48,579 nucleotides of DNA, taken from the NCBI GenBank assembly GCA_043764015.1, contig JAYUKY010000057.1:1-48579 (forward strand). Reading direction: 5' to 3'. Positions within the stretch are counted from its first letter, which is position 1. Each line of letters starts with the position of its first letter. Position numbers and translations under genes: made by a program. This DNA is from JANYGM01 sp043764015. GTDB lineage: Bacteria > Bacteroidota > Bacteroidia > Cytophagales > Thermonemataceae. The notes beneath the pieces are model-generated. The model searched no databases. It was not told where the DNA came from and was given only the letters and a program-made list of their open reading frames with translations. Positions 1 to 9,751 of the stretch are shown in pieces.

Positions 1-247
1 TTTTATTTATTGAGTGTGCTAAATTTTCTTATTTTTTAATTTATGTCACGTCATTTTAACTACTTGTATTTTTCTTTATAAAAAACCAAAGGTAAAGCAC
101 CTTTTGCAACGGAACTTTTACAGTAACGATAAATTCAAACGCAAATTTATGTTTTTATTCTAAATATACGTTATAAAAATAAAAAAATAAACTTGTAAAA
201 TTTGCTCAAAAAATGTATTTTTGAGAGGATTTTTTAAATTAAAAATT
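1..247. other. intergenic region upstream of subtilase gene
   Basis: No convincing gene. It holds two small hairpins: one near 88-109 with arms AAAGGT/ACCTTT, and one at 205-225 with perfect 8-base arms CTCAAAAA/TTTTTGAG directly before the subtilase start, which could affect translation. I see no good Bacteroidota promoter match. Confidence 0.4.
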
Positions 248-1687
248 ATGAAAACACTTATTTTAACAATATTTCTGACTTTTAGTGCCTTTGTTGGTGT
301 TTTAGCGCAGCGACACCAACAACCAAGTATGACCACGCAAGAACACCGTTTTTTTGTTTCTTTCAAAGAAAAAAATGCTACTTTTTCAATAGAAAAACCA
401 CAAGAATTTTTATCAAAACGTGCCATAAAAAGACGTGAAAAACAAAAAATAGCTATTTTGGAGCAAGATTTGCCTGTGCGTGCCGAGTATTTACGTGAAC
501 TAGGAAAATATGGCGCAAAAGTGCATTATCCTTCAAAATGGCTAAATGGTGCAGTTATTTCTCTTGATGTTTCAAAACAAGATAATATAAAAGGTTTGTC
601 TTTTGTCAAAAACCTTGAAATAATCAAAAGAAGTCTTGATTATGAAGAAATTACCACAAAAAAATCTTCAAAAGAAATTCCAAAAGAAACCCTAAAAATT
701 GCAGAAAATAGTGAAATTGATACGTTAAAACGCTTAAAATTTGATAGAACTATCACTTATGGCAACGCTATCAACCAAATAAAAATGTTAGAAACTGACC
801 AAATGCACAAATTAGGTTTTACAGGGCGTGGCGTTTTGATAGCCGTTTTTGATGGCGGTTTTGGTGAAGCAAATGAAGTAAATTCACTCAAACATCTTTT
901 CACAAATAAAAAAATAATTGCCACTTATGACGTTGTGAGAGGGAATAATGATGTTTTTGAAGATAATCCTCACGGGCGTGAGGTGCTTTCGTGTATAGCC
1001 GCCTACGAGCCTACCAAAATCATTGGAACTGCACCAGAAGCCAGTTTTTTGCTAGTACGCACAGAAGATGTTGCCACAGAAACACGTTTAGAAGAGTATA
1101 ATTGGTTGCGTGCCGCAGAATTTGCCGACAGTTGTGGAACGGATATTATCAATTCGTCTGTTTGTTATAGTTTTTTTGATGAAATGGATATGAATTACAC
1201 TATCAAAGATTTGAATGGAAAAACGGCTATTATTTCACAGGCGGCAGAAATTGCGACAGAAAAAGGAATAATTGTGGTTGTGGCGGCAGGAAATGAAGGA
1301 AATAACTCTTGGAAATACATTGCTTTTCCTGCTGATGCGCCTTCAGTTTTGGCAGTTGGGGCGGTGAATAGTAGAGGTGATATTTGTCGTTTTAGCTCTA
1401 CAGGCGCACCAAACGCACCACAAATTAAGCCTGATTTGGTGGCGCAAGGGCAAGGCGTGATTGTTACACACGCCAACAACGCTACCACAATCACGCAAGG
1501 TACGTCTTTTGCTGCGCCTTTGGTGGCAGGTTTTGTGGCTTGCCTGTGGCAGGCATATCCGCATCTTTCAGCAAAAGAAATCAAAGAAATGATTAGAAAA
1601 AGTGCCAATCAAGCAGATAATCCAGATAAACAATACGGTTGGGGCGTGCCTAGTTTTATGCGGATTTTAGAAAAGAATAAAAAATAA
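248..1687 (+). CDS. secreted S8 family serine peptidase (subtilase)
   Basis: A 479-residue subtilisin-like protease. The inner ATG was chosen because it begins a clean signal peptide (MKTLILTIFLTFSAFVGVLA, then Q); the upstream in-frame ATG only adds residues encoded by AT-rich leader. The catalytic triad is visible: Asp about 202 in AVFDGGF, His about 242 in NPHGRE, Ser about 420 in GTSFAAP, with the oxyanion Asn about 349 in AAGNEG. The 180 residues before the Asp look like a propeptide/inhibitor-type domain. There is no T9SS C-terminal sorting domain, so it is probably periplasmic or exported by Sec and released by another path. It stands alone and is followed by a strong stem-loop. Substrate is unknown; many Bacteroidota encode such proteases for protein degradation. 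Confidence 0.93.
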   Translation: MKTLILTIFLTFSAFVGVLAQRHQQPSMTTQEHRFFVSFKEKNATFSIEKPQEFLSKRAIKRREKQKIAILEQDLPVRAEYLRELGKYGAKVHYPSKWLNGAVISLDVSKQDNIKGLSFVKNLEIIKRSLDYEEITTKKSSKEIPKETLKIAENSEIDTLKRLKFDRTITYGNAINQIKMLETDQMHKLGFTGRGVLIAVFDGGFGEANEVNSLKHLFTNKKIIATYDVVRGNNDVFEDNPHGREVLSCIAAYEPTKIIGTAPEASFLLVRTEDVATETRLEEYNWLRAAEFADSCGTDIINSSVCYSFFDEMDMNYTIKDLNGKTAIISQAAEIATEKGIIVVVAAGNEGNNSWKYIAFPADAPSVLAVGAVNSRGDICRFSSTGAPNAPQIKPDLVAQGQGVIVTHANNATTITQGTSFAAPLVAGFVACLWQAYPHLSAKEIKEMIRKSANQADNPDKQYGWGVPSFMRILEKNKK

Positions 1688-1696
1688 AAGAGATAA

Positions 1697-1729
1697 AACT
1701 TCCCGAAAGTTGGAAACTTTCGGGAAGTT
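1697..1729. repeat. 33-bp perfect hairpin, copy 1 (terminator-like)
   Basis: Arms of 15 bases (AACTTCCCGAAAGTT and its complement) around a GGA loop, 9 bases after the subtilase stop. The identical 33 bases recur at 4514-4546, so this is a repeat as well as a likely transcription terminator or 3' end stabiliser. Confidence 0.8.
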
Positions 1730-1783
1730 AGTTGCTACGAAGAAATTATTTTGAGCGCAAATAACCTTCTCCACATCAAAATA

Positions 1784-1815
1784 ACTTCACGAAAGCCTCT
1801 GGCTATTCGTGAAGT
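1784..1815. repeat. degenerate hairpin of the ACTTC-CGAA family
   Basis: Arms ACTTCACGA and TCGTGAAGT with a 14-base centre, 24 bases before the LRR gene start. A close relative occurs at 24667-24698, and the arms resemble the perfect hairpin at 1697-1729. Confidence 0.6.
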
Positions 1816-1839
1816 ATCATCAAAAAAAATCAAAAAATT

Positions 1840-4497
1840 ATGCACACAACTATCAATTATTTTGACAAAGCTAAAATTTCGGAATATGACAATGTAGAAG
1901 TTTTATATTTAGCTTATAATATGCTTATGGCGCTTCCAAATGAGGTTTTTAGCCTTCCAAAACTGCATACTATTGCTTTTGGGAATGAGCAAATTAGCCA
2001 AGAAAATTGGATAAAATTTATTAGTCAAATCAGTCAAAATCTACAAATAAAACATCTTTATTTAGCTTGTTTCCCTGATTTTCCTGCGGATATTACGCCA
2101 CTAAAACAACTTATTTCTCTAGAAATTAGCTTTGATAAATTACAAAATTCCAGAGAAAGCCAAAAAGACCCAAAAGATAAAAATTCTTTTGAGAATTTCG
2201 CAAAACAACTTTCGCAACTCCCTAATTTAGAAACACTTAACATTAATTTAGCCTTTGGTTATGGCGGACTTGTAAATATTGCTCCTGAGGTTTTTAATGC
2301 CATTGGAAATATCAAAAGTCTGCAAAATCTTAAAATAGGAGCTTTACAGATGGAAAATTATCATTTTGGAAAGCTAAAATATATTAAAAAATTGGAATTA
2401 TGCACCAAAAATGCCCAATTCCCTGATGATTTTAACGAAATGGAAAGTTTAGAAGAATTACATTTATTTGATGTCAATTTGAAACATTTGCATCTGACCA
2501 CAGCACTCAAAAATTTACATACAATCACCTTTAATTTTACCTATAATAAAAGATATATAAATTCGTTTGAAAGTATTTCTAATGATTTTTTGCACCTTTT
2601 ACCACAAATAAAAAACCTAGAACTTAGCAATATTCCTAAAAGTGGTAATACCAAACTTCTAACAGATTTGCACCAAATTTTTCAGCAAAATAACGCCAAA
2701 AATGCGCTTCAAAATAATGATTTAATTCTTGATATTATCACCCAAAATAATACAGAAAAATACGAAATAAAAGATTTATTAACACTTTTATCTATCAAAA
2801 AAGCCCAAATAGACAATCTTACGTGGGTTATTATAGAAAAACGCTTGAAAGAAAATGCTGAAAATAATATTCAAAAAAATGTTTTTGATTTAGATAAAGT
2901 TAAAACATATTTTTTGCTAGGAAAATCTACCAGAAGCCTAGATTTGCGCAAAATCCTGAAATCTTTGGGCTGGAAAGCTACAAAAAATAGTGAAAATGCT
3001 GATTGCATTGTGGTTTCTCGTGGGTATGCAAATGCAAACAATGCAAATGCAAGTGAGGCAGGCGCAAACGTACATTTTGATGCACAAAAAGCTGTTTCTG
3101 ATACGTATCTGTTTGCCTGGGCAGAAGAAAAAATGGGTGTTGAGCGTTTTGATGAAGGTATGAATACTAATTTATTGCTTTTATTGAAAAGTGAAAATAC
3201 TGAAAACCAATCACTTGGAATAGATTTGCTAACAAATGCCTACACTTCTACGCCAGAAATTGATGCTTGTTTGCTTGCTATTGCGCTTTTTACGACAAAT
3301 AAGAATTTGAGAGAAAAAACTAAGAAATTTATTGAAAAAAACTTGTCTAGTAATCTTCTAACCCAATATAAGAAACATAACAGACGTGGTCACGAGAAAG
3401 AAACCTACGAAATTATCAAAAATTCGCCTCAAATTGATGCTTTGAGTTTTGCGGAGGTAGCATTTTTGGCAGTCAAACACAAGCGAGGTTATGAAAAATT
3501 TGGTTTTATGGATATTTTACAACTTGGAGGCGAAATGATGCCCAAAGCCATTGAATCACTACAATATTACGTTGCCCAAATAGAAATTCCGTTGGATATT
3601 GCAAAACTTCACCCAGATTTTGTAACATATTTTCCTGCTGATTATGATAGTGTTGTGTGTCATAATCCGCTTCCTGCAGTGCAAGAGGTGCTTTTTAAAC
3701 TAAAAACCATCAAAGAAATTACTTTTGATTATTTTAGAACAGACTTTTTGCACGAAGATATTGGAAATATGCGCTGTTTGGAAAGAATAGAACTCAATAT
3801 CAATATTCAAAATTTTCCTAAAAATCTTTCCAAACTAACCCAAATAAAACAATTAGTCCTCAATAATGATGAAATAACAACTATTCCAGATGCTTTTTCT
3901 ACTTGGAAAAACTTAGAAAATCTAAGACTTTTTACCAAAAATTTGGTAACTATTCCTGATTGGATAAGTGATTTTAAGAAATTAAAGATGGTTCAAATTT
4001 TTAGCGTTTCTGAACAGATGAACGTAGCACCACTTTTTGAGATAGAGAATCTGGAAGAATTGTATTTGAGAGCTACACCTTTTACTTTCAAAAATCAAAA
4101 TCTTTCAAAACTCAAAAAATTCAGTTTTAATAGCATATCAACAACAAATTCAGACATTGCCTTACATAATGTTTGCTTGCAGGATTTAATTAGTGTTCTG
4201 CCTGCTGATTTGGAAGAATTTACCTTTGAATCAAATTTTTTTAGCACCATTCCAAATGAAATACAAAAATTTACAAAATTAAAAAAACTCAATTTAAGAG
4301 GCAGTTTTGACAAATTCCCTACTTATATTCCTGTTTTTCCGTTGGAAACATTGTGCTTGCAATCTGATAATTTAACAGAATTTCCTGCTTTTTTAAAAAA
4401 TATCACCACCCTGAAACTGGTAGAATTGTCAAGTAATTTTAAAAAACAAGAGAAAAAACTAAGGAAAATGATGCCCAATATTGATTTTTGGATTTGA
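1840..4497 (+). CDS. large leucine-rich-repeat protein with BRCT-like centre
   Basis: An 885-residue protein with no signal peptide, so probably cytoplasmic. Residues about 15-290 and about 610-880 are irregular LRRs (repeated patterns such as LENLRLFTKNLVTIPDWI and LEELHLFD). Between them, roughly residues 345-400, a segment beginning KVKTYFLLGKSTRSLDLRK and continuing ILKSLGWKA..SENADCIVVSRG has the G-K, hydrophobic and 'sLGwk..' layout of a BRCT domain; that is a weak call by eye. Residues about 400-600 are helical and HEAT-like. The gene is flanked on both sides by identical 33-bp hairpins. LRR proteins of this shape usually bind proteins; a specific partner or function cannot be given. 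The neighbour on the other side is a restriction enzyme transcribed towards it. Confidence 0.85.
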   Translation: MHTTINYFDKAKISEYDNVEVLYLAYNMLMALPNEVFSLPKLHTIAFGNEQISQENWIKFISQISQNLQIKHLYLACFPDFPADITPLKQLISLEISFDKLQNSRESQKDPKDKNSFENFAKQLSQLPNLETLNINLAFGYGGLVNIAPEVFNAIGNIKSLQNLKIGALQMENYHFGKLKYIKKLELCTKNAQFPDDFNEMESLEELHLFDVNLKHLHLTTALKNLHTITFNFTYNKRYINSFESISNDFLHLLPQIKNLELSNIPKSGNTKLLTDLHQIFQQNNAKNALQNNDLILDIITQNNTEKYEIKDLLTLLSIKKAQIDNLTWVIIEKRLKENAENNIQKNVFDLDKVKTYFLLGKSTRSLDLRKILKSLGWKATKNSENADCIVVSRGYANANNANASEAGANVHFDAQKAVSDTYLFAWAEEKMGVERFDEGMNTNLLLLLKSENTENQSLGIDLLTNAYTSTPEIDACLLAIALFTTNKNLREKTKKFIEKNLSSNLLTQYKKHNRRGHEKETYEIIKNSPQIDALSFAEVAFLAVKHKRGYEKFGFMDILQLGGEMMPKAIESLQYYVAQIEIPLDIAKLHPDFVTYFPADYDSVVCHNPLPAVQEVLFKLKTIKEITFDYFRTDFLHEDIGNMRCLERIELNINIQNFPKNLSKLTQIKQLVLNNDEITTIPDAFSTWKNLENLRLFTKNLVTIPDWISDFKKLKMVQIFSVSEQMNVAPLFEIENLEELYLRATPFTFKNQNLSKLKKFSFNSISTTNSDIALHNVCLQDLISVLPADLEEFTFESNFFSTIPNEIQKFTKLKKLNLRGSFDKFPTYIPVFPLETLCLQSDNLTEFPAFLKNITTLKLVELSSNFKKQEKKLRKMMPNIDFWI

Positions 4498-4513
4498 GAA
4501 AATTTCCAAAAAT

Positions 4514-4546
4514 AACTTCCCGAAAGTTGGAAACTTTCGGGAAGTT
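4514..4546. repeat. 33-bp perfect hairpin, copy 2 (bidirectional terminator)
   Basis: Identical to 1697-1729. It sits between the convergent LRR and restriction-modification genes, with T-rich or A-rich flanks, so it could end transcription from both sides. Confidence 0.8.
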
Positions 4547-4551
4547 AAATG

Positions 4552-7500
4552 CTATTGTTCCACCATTTTAATTTCGTCTGCGCTCAAATCATACAACGCA
4601 TAAATCATAATATTTATCTCATTTTCAAGGAGTTGTATTTTTTCTAAAACTGATGTCGTTTGTGTTTTTTCTTCCACAAAAAAAACTTTCCACTTCATTT
4701 GCTCTCTTAATGGAATATCAATTTTGGCTTTTTTGAGTTCGTCCAAAAATGCTGACCATTCCATTTTAGCCCAATTTACGCTTTTTTTGGATAATTCTTT
4801 CTTAAAATTATCCTCAAAAACTTGTATAAGATTACTTTGCAAACTCTTAAACTGTTTGTTCCACAACAAAATTTCTGTTGCTTTTTGGATAAATGGCTCT
4901 TTTTGTGCCTCACTAAGCACAGGAATAGGCACATTGACCATTTTGTTATAATCCAACTTATTGCGTCCTTTGTCTTCTGCGTTCCCATAAGCCACAAAAT
5001 GCAACTTTTTATAGAAATTAAACACTTTTGAATTAAGAAAACTTGCTAAAAACATATCCGCATTACAGATAAAATAACAAGAATTATTGACGTAAAAACC
5101 TTCTTCATCATAATAAAAATGATGATTTACTGCCGTATGAATGTACAAAATCTTTGGCTTGTCAAAGTCTTCATAATATTCAATACTATCCTGAATTTCA
5201 AACCATTCATATTTACCCGCTTTTCTACCATTTGTATCATTTTCACTATTTTTAGGCTTCAATTCTGCATAGAATTGCATCAAATACTCTTTTATTGCTG
5301 GATATTCGTCAATTTTTGTACCTCTTCTAGTGAAAATCAAAAAACTATCATTTTTGTTTTCAATTTGCCAGCGTTTGATGTCTGTTGATTGTGCATAAGG
5401 TTTTATCAAATCCGCACTTTTGGCATCTTTTTCTATCAATTTCTCTTTTGTGGCTTTATCAATGATAAAAGCTTTATTTAAACCTGTTTTCACACCATAC
5501 AAAATTCCATCATTTGAATATTCTTTGAGCGAGATAATAGTAAGGTTATTTGGATTATCTTGTTCACTTTTGCCTAAAATCTTATCCAAAACAATCTGGT
5601 TGGCATTATTGGAGAAAGTCCATTCACTATTTGTAAGATTTTGTTTTTTTATGGTAAATTTTTGGGTGAGTTTGTCCGCAAATTTCTCTATTCCTTCGTC
5701 TCCCAGCAGTTTTTTGGTTACAGGAAAGTAGTCAAAATCATTATTAGTTTGTGTATTTTTGAGAATAATAATTTGTGGTTCTGTGCTTGCATCAAAGATT
5801 TTTATCTCAAAAAAATCTACAATATGCTGAATATCATAGTTTTTGAGTAGTTTTCTAAGTTCCAAACCATATTTAGTTTTAAACCATTTGTTTGGCGTAA
5901 TAAAAGCTAAAGTACCGTTTGGCTGCAATATTTCAAATGCTTTGGCATAAAAATAGACATACAAATCAGCCACGCCACTATATACATTTGGGTAGCGTTT
6001 TTCTAGGTATTTTTTTTGTTTAGGTTTTAGTAGTTCTTGCCTTACATAAGGCGGATTTCCGACAATTATAGTAAAACCTTGATTTTGAGTATTTTCTGAA
6101 AAGATTTGAGGAAATTCTTTTTTCCAATCAAAGTGTTTTTTCCAATCAAAAACATTTTCTGTATAAAATGTTTCGTCATCTATTAAAGAATCACCACATT
6201 TTATATTATCCGTCAAATTATTAAGTTTTTGGCGCATTTGAGCGGTTTTGAGCCACAAAGAAAGTTTAGTAATTTCTACGCTTTCCTCATTCAAATCCAC
6301 GCCAAAAATATTATTTTCTAAAATTTGATGAATAACATTTTTTTCTGTTTTTTCTTCTTTGGTATTGCTTTCTACGTGAGTAGGCGCAGAAATAGGTGCA
6401 AAAATATCTAAAATAATTGCTTTTGGTTTTTCTAGTTTATTTTCTAATTGTTGGTTATTATTTTCTGGTTTTACAGGCAAAAGTGCATTTTTTGCAGTCG
6501 TAAGCCAGCTATATTCTGCAATAAAAAAAGTCAAAACTTGGTTTAAAAATGCACCAGAACCACAAGCAGGGTCTAAAACCTTGACTGTTTTTAGCCAATT
6601 TTCATAGTTTTGTAGTTTGTTTGTTTCTGTTAATATTTCTATATCTGTTGAAAAATTTTCATTTTCAACTAAAAAAAGCCCTAATTCTGTTTTTTTATCT
6701 TGACACAATTTCCCTACTGTTTCACGCACCATATACGCTGTAACGTAGGCAGGCGTGTAGAAAATGCCATCAACTTTGCGTTTTCCTGTTTCTTTTGGTT
6801 TTTCTCCAAGTTCTATTTTTTGTGCCGTTTCTATGAGTTCTGCCCGTTTTTCGTCCATTTGGTTGAGGCTATGCTCAAAAATATGCCCCAAAACATTGAC
6901 ATCAATATCAGAATCAAAATCATAACTACTAATCCTCGTACATTGATTAACTAACAGATTATCAGCTATTTGTAGCTTTTCCATTATTTCATCTTCTGCA
7001 AAAAGTCCGCCATTATAGCCAAAAATATCATAGATTTTACTCTTAAAACCTTTATTGATATAGCTAAAATGTTTTAGAAAAACTTGATAAAGTGGTTTAT
7101 ATTCGTCATTTTCTTTTAGGTACTCCCATTGTGCTATAATATTGCTAATGAGGTTAGTAGGAAGCATTTGTTTGTCTTCTGCAAAGCAAATAAAGACAAT
7201 TCTATTTAGAAATTTCTGTGTTTTTTGGAATAATGTAAATTTATCAATATCTCTATTATTTTTAGCAATATCCAAAAAAAGCCTATCCTTAAAGTCTTGA
7301 TAATCATTATAAAATGCAAGAGTTAGTTCTTCTTCTTTTTGTAGAGATTGTTGTTTGAGACTTACAGGCAAGCCAGAAAGCAAGTTTTTGGCGTGCAAAA
7401 GCGTATAAAGTACTGCAAAACGCTCTATTGTAAGGTTAAACAAATCAAATTCTTCAAATTCTATGGCATTATCCAAATAAAACCGCAATTTGGTAAAATT

Positions 7501-7923
7501 AGAAGTAATGACGTATTTGCAATTTTGGTGATGATTTTTGTAGCCAAATGCTTGATATTCAATATTTTGAAGAAGAATGGTTTTAGCAGATTTCAGCTCT
7601 ATGATAGCAATTACTTGTTTTTCGTCAGTAATTCCAGTTAAGCTACCCAAAATAGCGGCATCAGCTTTTTTACTATCTTTTTCGTTTTTTTGCTCTGTGA
7701 TAAGGTTAAAATCAGGTTGCGGATTGGGCGTATAACCCAAAATGTCCACAAATAAATCCTTCAAAAAACCTTCTTGGTATTGTTCTTCTTTGGCATTTTT
7801 GATATTTTCTTGAATAGAAATATTTCCAAAATGCGCCTGAAAAGCATCATAAGCATTATTTATATTATTTTGATTTTGCCTACTGACAAAATCTTTGAGT
7901 ACAGTTTTTTGAAATAAAGGCAT
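4552..7923 (-). CDS. type IIG restriction-modification enzyme (Eco57I-like, fused nuclease and methylase)
   Basis: A 1,123-residue single-chain enzyme that should both cut DNA and methylate adenine at N6. Near the N-terminus a PD-(D/E)xK nuclease is suggested by Asp88 (KADAAILG) and Glu109/Lys111 (AIIELKSAKT). The methylase follows: motif I VLDPACGSGAF near residue 450 and the catalytic NPPY (VGNPPYVRQE) near 620. The C-terminal third resembles TaqI/Eco57I-type target-recognition domains and includes YGVKTGLNKAFIID and the NNSCYFICNAD segment. Length fits the type IIG family. No separate methylase, specificity subunit or other defence gene lies beside it. The reading frame is intact, so it may be active. 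The recognition site cannot be deduced. Confidence 0.92.
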   Translation of the reverse strand: MPLFQKTVLKDFVSRQNQNNINNAYDAFQAHFGNISIQENIKNAKEEQYQEGFLKDLFVDILGYTPNPQPDFNLITEQKNEKDSKKADAAILGSLTGITDEKQVIAIIELKSAKTILLQNIEYQAFGYKNHHQNCKYVITSNFTKLRFYLDNAIEFEEFDLFNLTIERFAVLYTLLHAKNLLSGLPVSLKQQSLQKEEELTLAFYNDYQDFKDRLFLDIAKNNRDIDKFTLFQKTQKFLNRIVFICFAEDKQMLPTNLISNIIAQWEYLKENDEYKPLYQVFLKHFSYINKGFKSKIYDIFGYNGGLFAEDEIMEKLQIADNLLVNQCTRISSYDFDSDIDVNVLGHIFEHSLNQMDEKRAELIETAQKIELGEKPKETGKRKVDGIFYTPAYVTAYMVRETVGKLCQDKKTELGLFLVENENFSTDIEILTETNKLQNYENWLKTVKVLDPACGSGAFLNQVLTFFIAEYSWLTTAKNALLPVKPENNNQQLENKLEKPKAIILDIFAPISAPTHVESNTKEEKTEKNVIHQILENNIFGVDLNEESVEITKLSLWLKTAQMRQKLNNLTDNIKCGDSLIDDETFYTENVFDWKKHFDWKKEFPQIFSENTQNQGFTIIVGNPPYVRQELLKPKQKKYLEKRYPNVYSGVADLYVYFYAKAFEILQPNGTLAFITPNKWFKTKYGLELRKLLKNYDIQHIVDFFEIKIFDASTEPQIIILKNTQTNNDFDYFPVTKKLLGDEGIEKFADKLTQKFTIKKQNLTNSEWTFSNNANQIVLDKILGKSEQDNPNNLTIISLKEYSNDGILYGVKTGLNKAFIIDKATKEKLIEKDAKSADLIKPYAQSTDIKRWQIENKNDSFLIFTRRGTKIDEYPAIKEYLMQFYAELKPKNSENDTNGRKAGKYEWFEIQDSIEYYEDFDKPKILYIHTAVNHHFYYDEEGFYVNNSCYFICNADMFLASFLNSKVFNFYKKLHFVAYGNAEDKGRNKLDYNKMVNVPIPVLSEAQKEPFIQKATEILLWNKQFKSLQSNLIQVFEDNFKKELSKKSVNWAKMEWSAFLDELKKAKIDIPLREQMKWKVFFVEEKTQTTSVLEKIQLLENEINIMIYALYDLSADEIKMVEQ

Positions 7924-7926
7924 AAT

Positions 7927-8051
7927 TGAGTTGTAAGTTGTAAGTTGTGAGTTATGAGTTACAAATAAGGAATGAAAATTAAATACTTTTTTTAAAGAAT
8001 AATTTAATAATCAAAGTTTTACATTCGTACTTCGTACTTCGTACTTCGTAC
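7927..8051. repeat. intergenic word repeats: GTTGTGA block and TTCGTAC x4 with conserved tail
   Basis: The first 35 bases are degenerate repeats of a GAGTTGT/AAGTTGT word. Bases 8024-8051 are four exact copies of TTCGTAC. Between them, read on the minus strand after the TTCGTAC block, lies ATGTAAAACTTTGATTAT, the tail also present at 11827-11876. This gap separates the restriction gene start from the symporter stop and shows no clear promoter. Confidence 0.7.
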
Positions 8052-8057
8052 CTTTTT

Positions 8058-9305
8058 TTAAACCTGTGAATCTGGCGCAAGTTCTCCTTCCCATTTGCTT
8101 ACTACGGTGGTTGCAAGGGCGTTTCCTACTACGTTTGTCATACTTCTAAACATATCACAAAAATGGTCAATAGGTAAAATCAAAGCCACGCCCTCTGGCG
8201 GAATACCAAACATACTACAAGTTGCTAAAACCACTACCAAAGATGCTCTAGGTACGCCCGCAATACCTTTGCTCGTGAGCATCAACACCAAAAGCATTGT
8301 GAGCTGCGTTCCAATAGGCAAATCAATACCATACGCCTGCGCAATGGCAAGACTAGCAAAAGTCATATACATCATACTACCGTCCAAATTGAAAGAATAG
8401 CCCAAAGGAAGCACAAAAGCCACTATTTTATCTTTACAACCAAATTTTTCTAGCTCTTCTGTGAGTTTTGGAAAAACCGCCTCACTACTTGTGGTACTAA
8501 ACGCTATCAAAAGTGGGTTACTGATAGCTTGAAGCAAGGTTGTCATACGTTTTCCTAAGATAAGATAGCCAACGCCCACAAGCATCACCCATAAAATGGC
8601 TATTCCTATCAAAAAATACAAGAAATAAATAATATAAAACTGAAAAATTCCTAAACCTTTTGCCGCTACCACCGCACACAACGCTCCAAAAACACCAATA
8701 GGAGCAAAATTCATTACATAACCAACAATTTTCAGGATAATATGGCTAAAACTATCTAAGGCTTTAATAATTGGTTTTGCCTTCTCGCCCATACTTGCAG
8801 CAGCCACACCAAAAAAGATACTGAAAACTACAATTTGCAGTATTTCATTGGTTGCCATTGCATCAATGATACTTTTAGGGAAGATATGTTCTACAAATTT
8901 TTGCAAAGAAAAAGCTTCTTTTTTAGCCATCAAATCTTTCAAAGATTCGTTATCAGCTTGGCTTAAATCAATGTATTTACCTGGTTCTAAGATATTTACA
9001 AGTATCATTCCTATCAAAAGCGACATCAAACTCGCAGACACAAACCACAGCAAAGATTTCCCACCCACACGCCCAACTGCCTTCAAATCACCTAATTTGG
9101 CAATACCTACCACTAAGGTACTAAACACCAAAGGCGCAATAATCATTTGTACCAAACGAATAAAAATAGCACTTAAAAGTTTGATATTCTTGGAAAAAGC
9201 CTCAATAAATTCTTTTGAAGTATTGATGTGAACAATATATCCTACAAAAATGCCTGCTATCATTGCCAAAATGATAGAAATAGTTAGTTTGTTTTTTTTA
9301 AGCAT
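8058..9305 (-). CDS. dicarboxylate/amino acid:cation symporter (DAACS family)
   Basis: A 415-residue inner-membrane transporter of the GltP/DctA/GltT family, which brings in glutamate, aspartate or C4-dicarboxylates with protons or sodium. Family signatures are present: the serine-rich hairpin (AFSTTSSEAVFPKL), the substrate/cation motif SFNLDGSMMYM in place of the usual NMDGT, the second hairpin SKGIAGVPRAS and the last helix with MTNVVGNALATTVVSKWEG. About eight hydrophobic segments fit the family fold. It is monocistronic, followed by the TTCGTAC repeat block. Gene symbol left empty because substrate choice (dicarboxylate or glutamate) cannot be settled by eye. Confidence 0.93.
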   Translation of the reverse strand: MLKKNKLTISIILAMIAGIFVGYIVHINTSKEFIEAFSKNIKLLSAIFIRLVQMIIAPLVFSTLVVGIAKLGDLKAVGRVGGKSLLWFVSASLMSLLIGMILVNILEPGKYIDLSQADNESLKDLMAKKEAFSLQKFVEHIFPKSIIDAMATNEILQIVVFSIFFGVAAASMGEKAKPIIKALDSFSHIILKIVGYVMNFAPIGVFGALCAVVAAKGLGIFQFYIIYFLYFLIGIAILWVMLVGVGYLILGKRMTTLLQAISNPLLIAFSTTSSEAVFPKLTEELEKFGCKDKIVAFVLPLGYSFNLDGSMMYMTFASLAIAQAYGIDLPIGTQLTMLLVLMLTSKGIAGVPRASLVVVLATCSMFGIPPEGVALILPIDHFCDMFRSMTNVVGNALATTVVSKWEGELAPDSQV

Positions 9306-9523
9306 TAGAATTTAGTTGATTATAATTTATTTTGAGTTGATTTTAAAGATAATTCAACTCAAAAATAGTTATTTTTTCTGAAAAATAGGCATTTTAGAGT
9401 AGTTTTTTTATTCTTAGAATGAAAAATATATTTGTAACCAATTTAGTGTTTTATGTTATTTTTGCTTAATTTTGAGTATTATTTTCACATCTAAATAATT
9501 ATGTTTAAATAGATTTGTATAAT

Positions 9524-9649
9524 TATACTACAAATGGGAAGGATTTCGGAAAATGTTTTTAGTGTAAAATTAGCTTAGACAATGGGGCATGCCCCATTGC
9601 GTATTATTACAGATTTTTATTTTCCGAAATCCAAGCCGTTCCCAGTATA
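9524..9649. repeat. MITE-like nested inverted repeat
   Basis: Outer arms share TATACT and an exact 14-mer GGATTTCGGAAAAT (9541-9554) with its complement at 9619-9632. The centre holds a perfect 20-base palindrome CAATGGGGCATGCCCCATTG (9580-9599). No coding potential. It occupies the gap between the symporter and the second LRR gene; the rest of this gap (9306-9523) shows only a lone TATATTTG at 9427-9434 without a good -33 partner. Confidence 0.6.
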
Positions 9650-9688
9650 GTTTATATTTTGATTTATTCAAAAAGCTACATAATCATC

Positions 9689-9741
9689 TGATTATCAATT
9701 TTTTGTATTCATTCGCAATTCACAATTTAAAATTCACAATT
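9689..9741 (-). repeat. word repeat with conserved tail (AATTGTG type)
   Basis: Read on the minus strand: degenerate AATTGTGAAT words, then GAATGAATACAAAA and TTGATAATCA. Same layout as copies at 18467, 22725 and 34421. It ends 10 bases before the LRR start codon, so it forms the leader of that gene. Confidence 0.6.
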
Positions 9742-9751
9742 ACATTCATTT

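Noticed and set aside
1195..1608. 137-codon minus-strand frame inside the subtilase
   Set aside because: Shadow of the conserved catalytic region on the plus strand.
8024..8051. CRISPR-like array from TTCGTAC repeats
   Set aside because: Contiguous 7-mers with no spacers and no cas genes.
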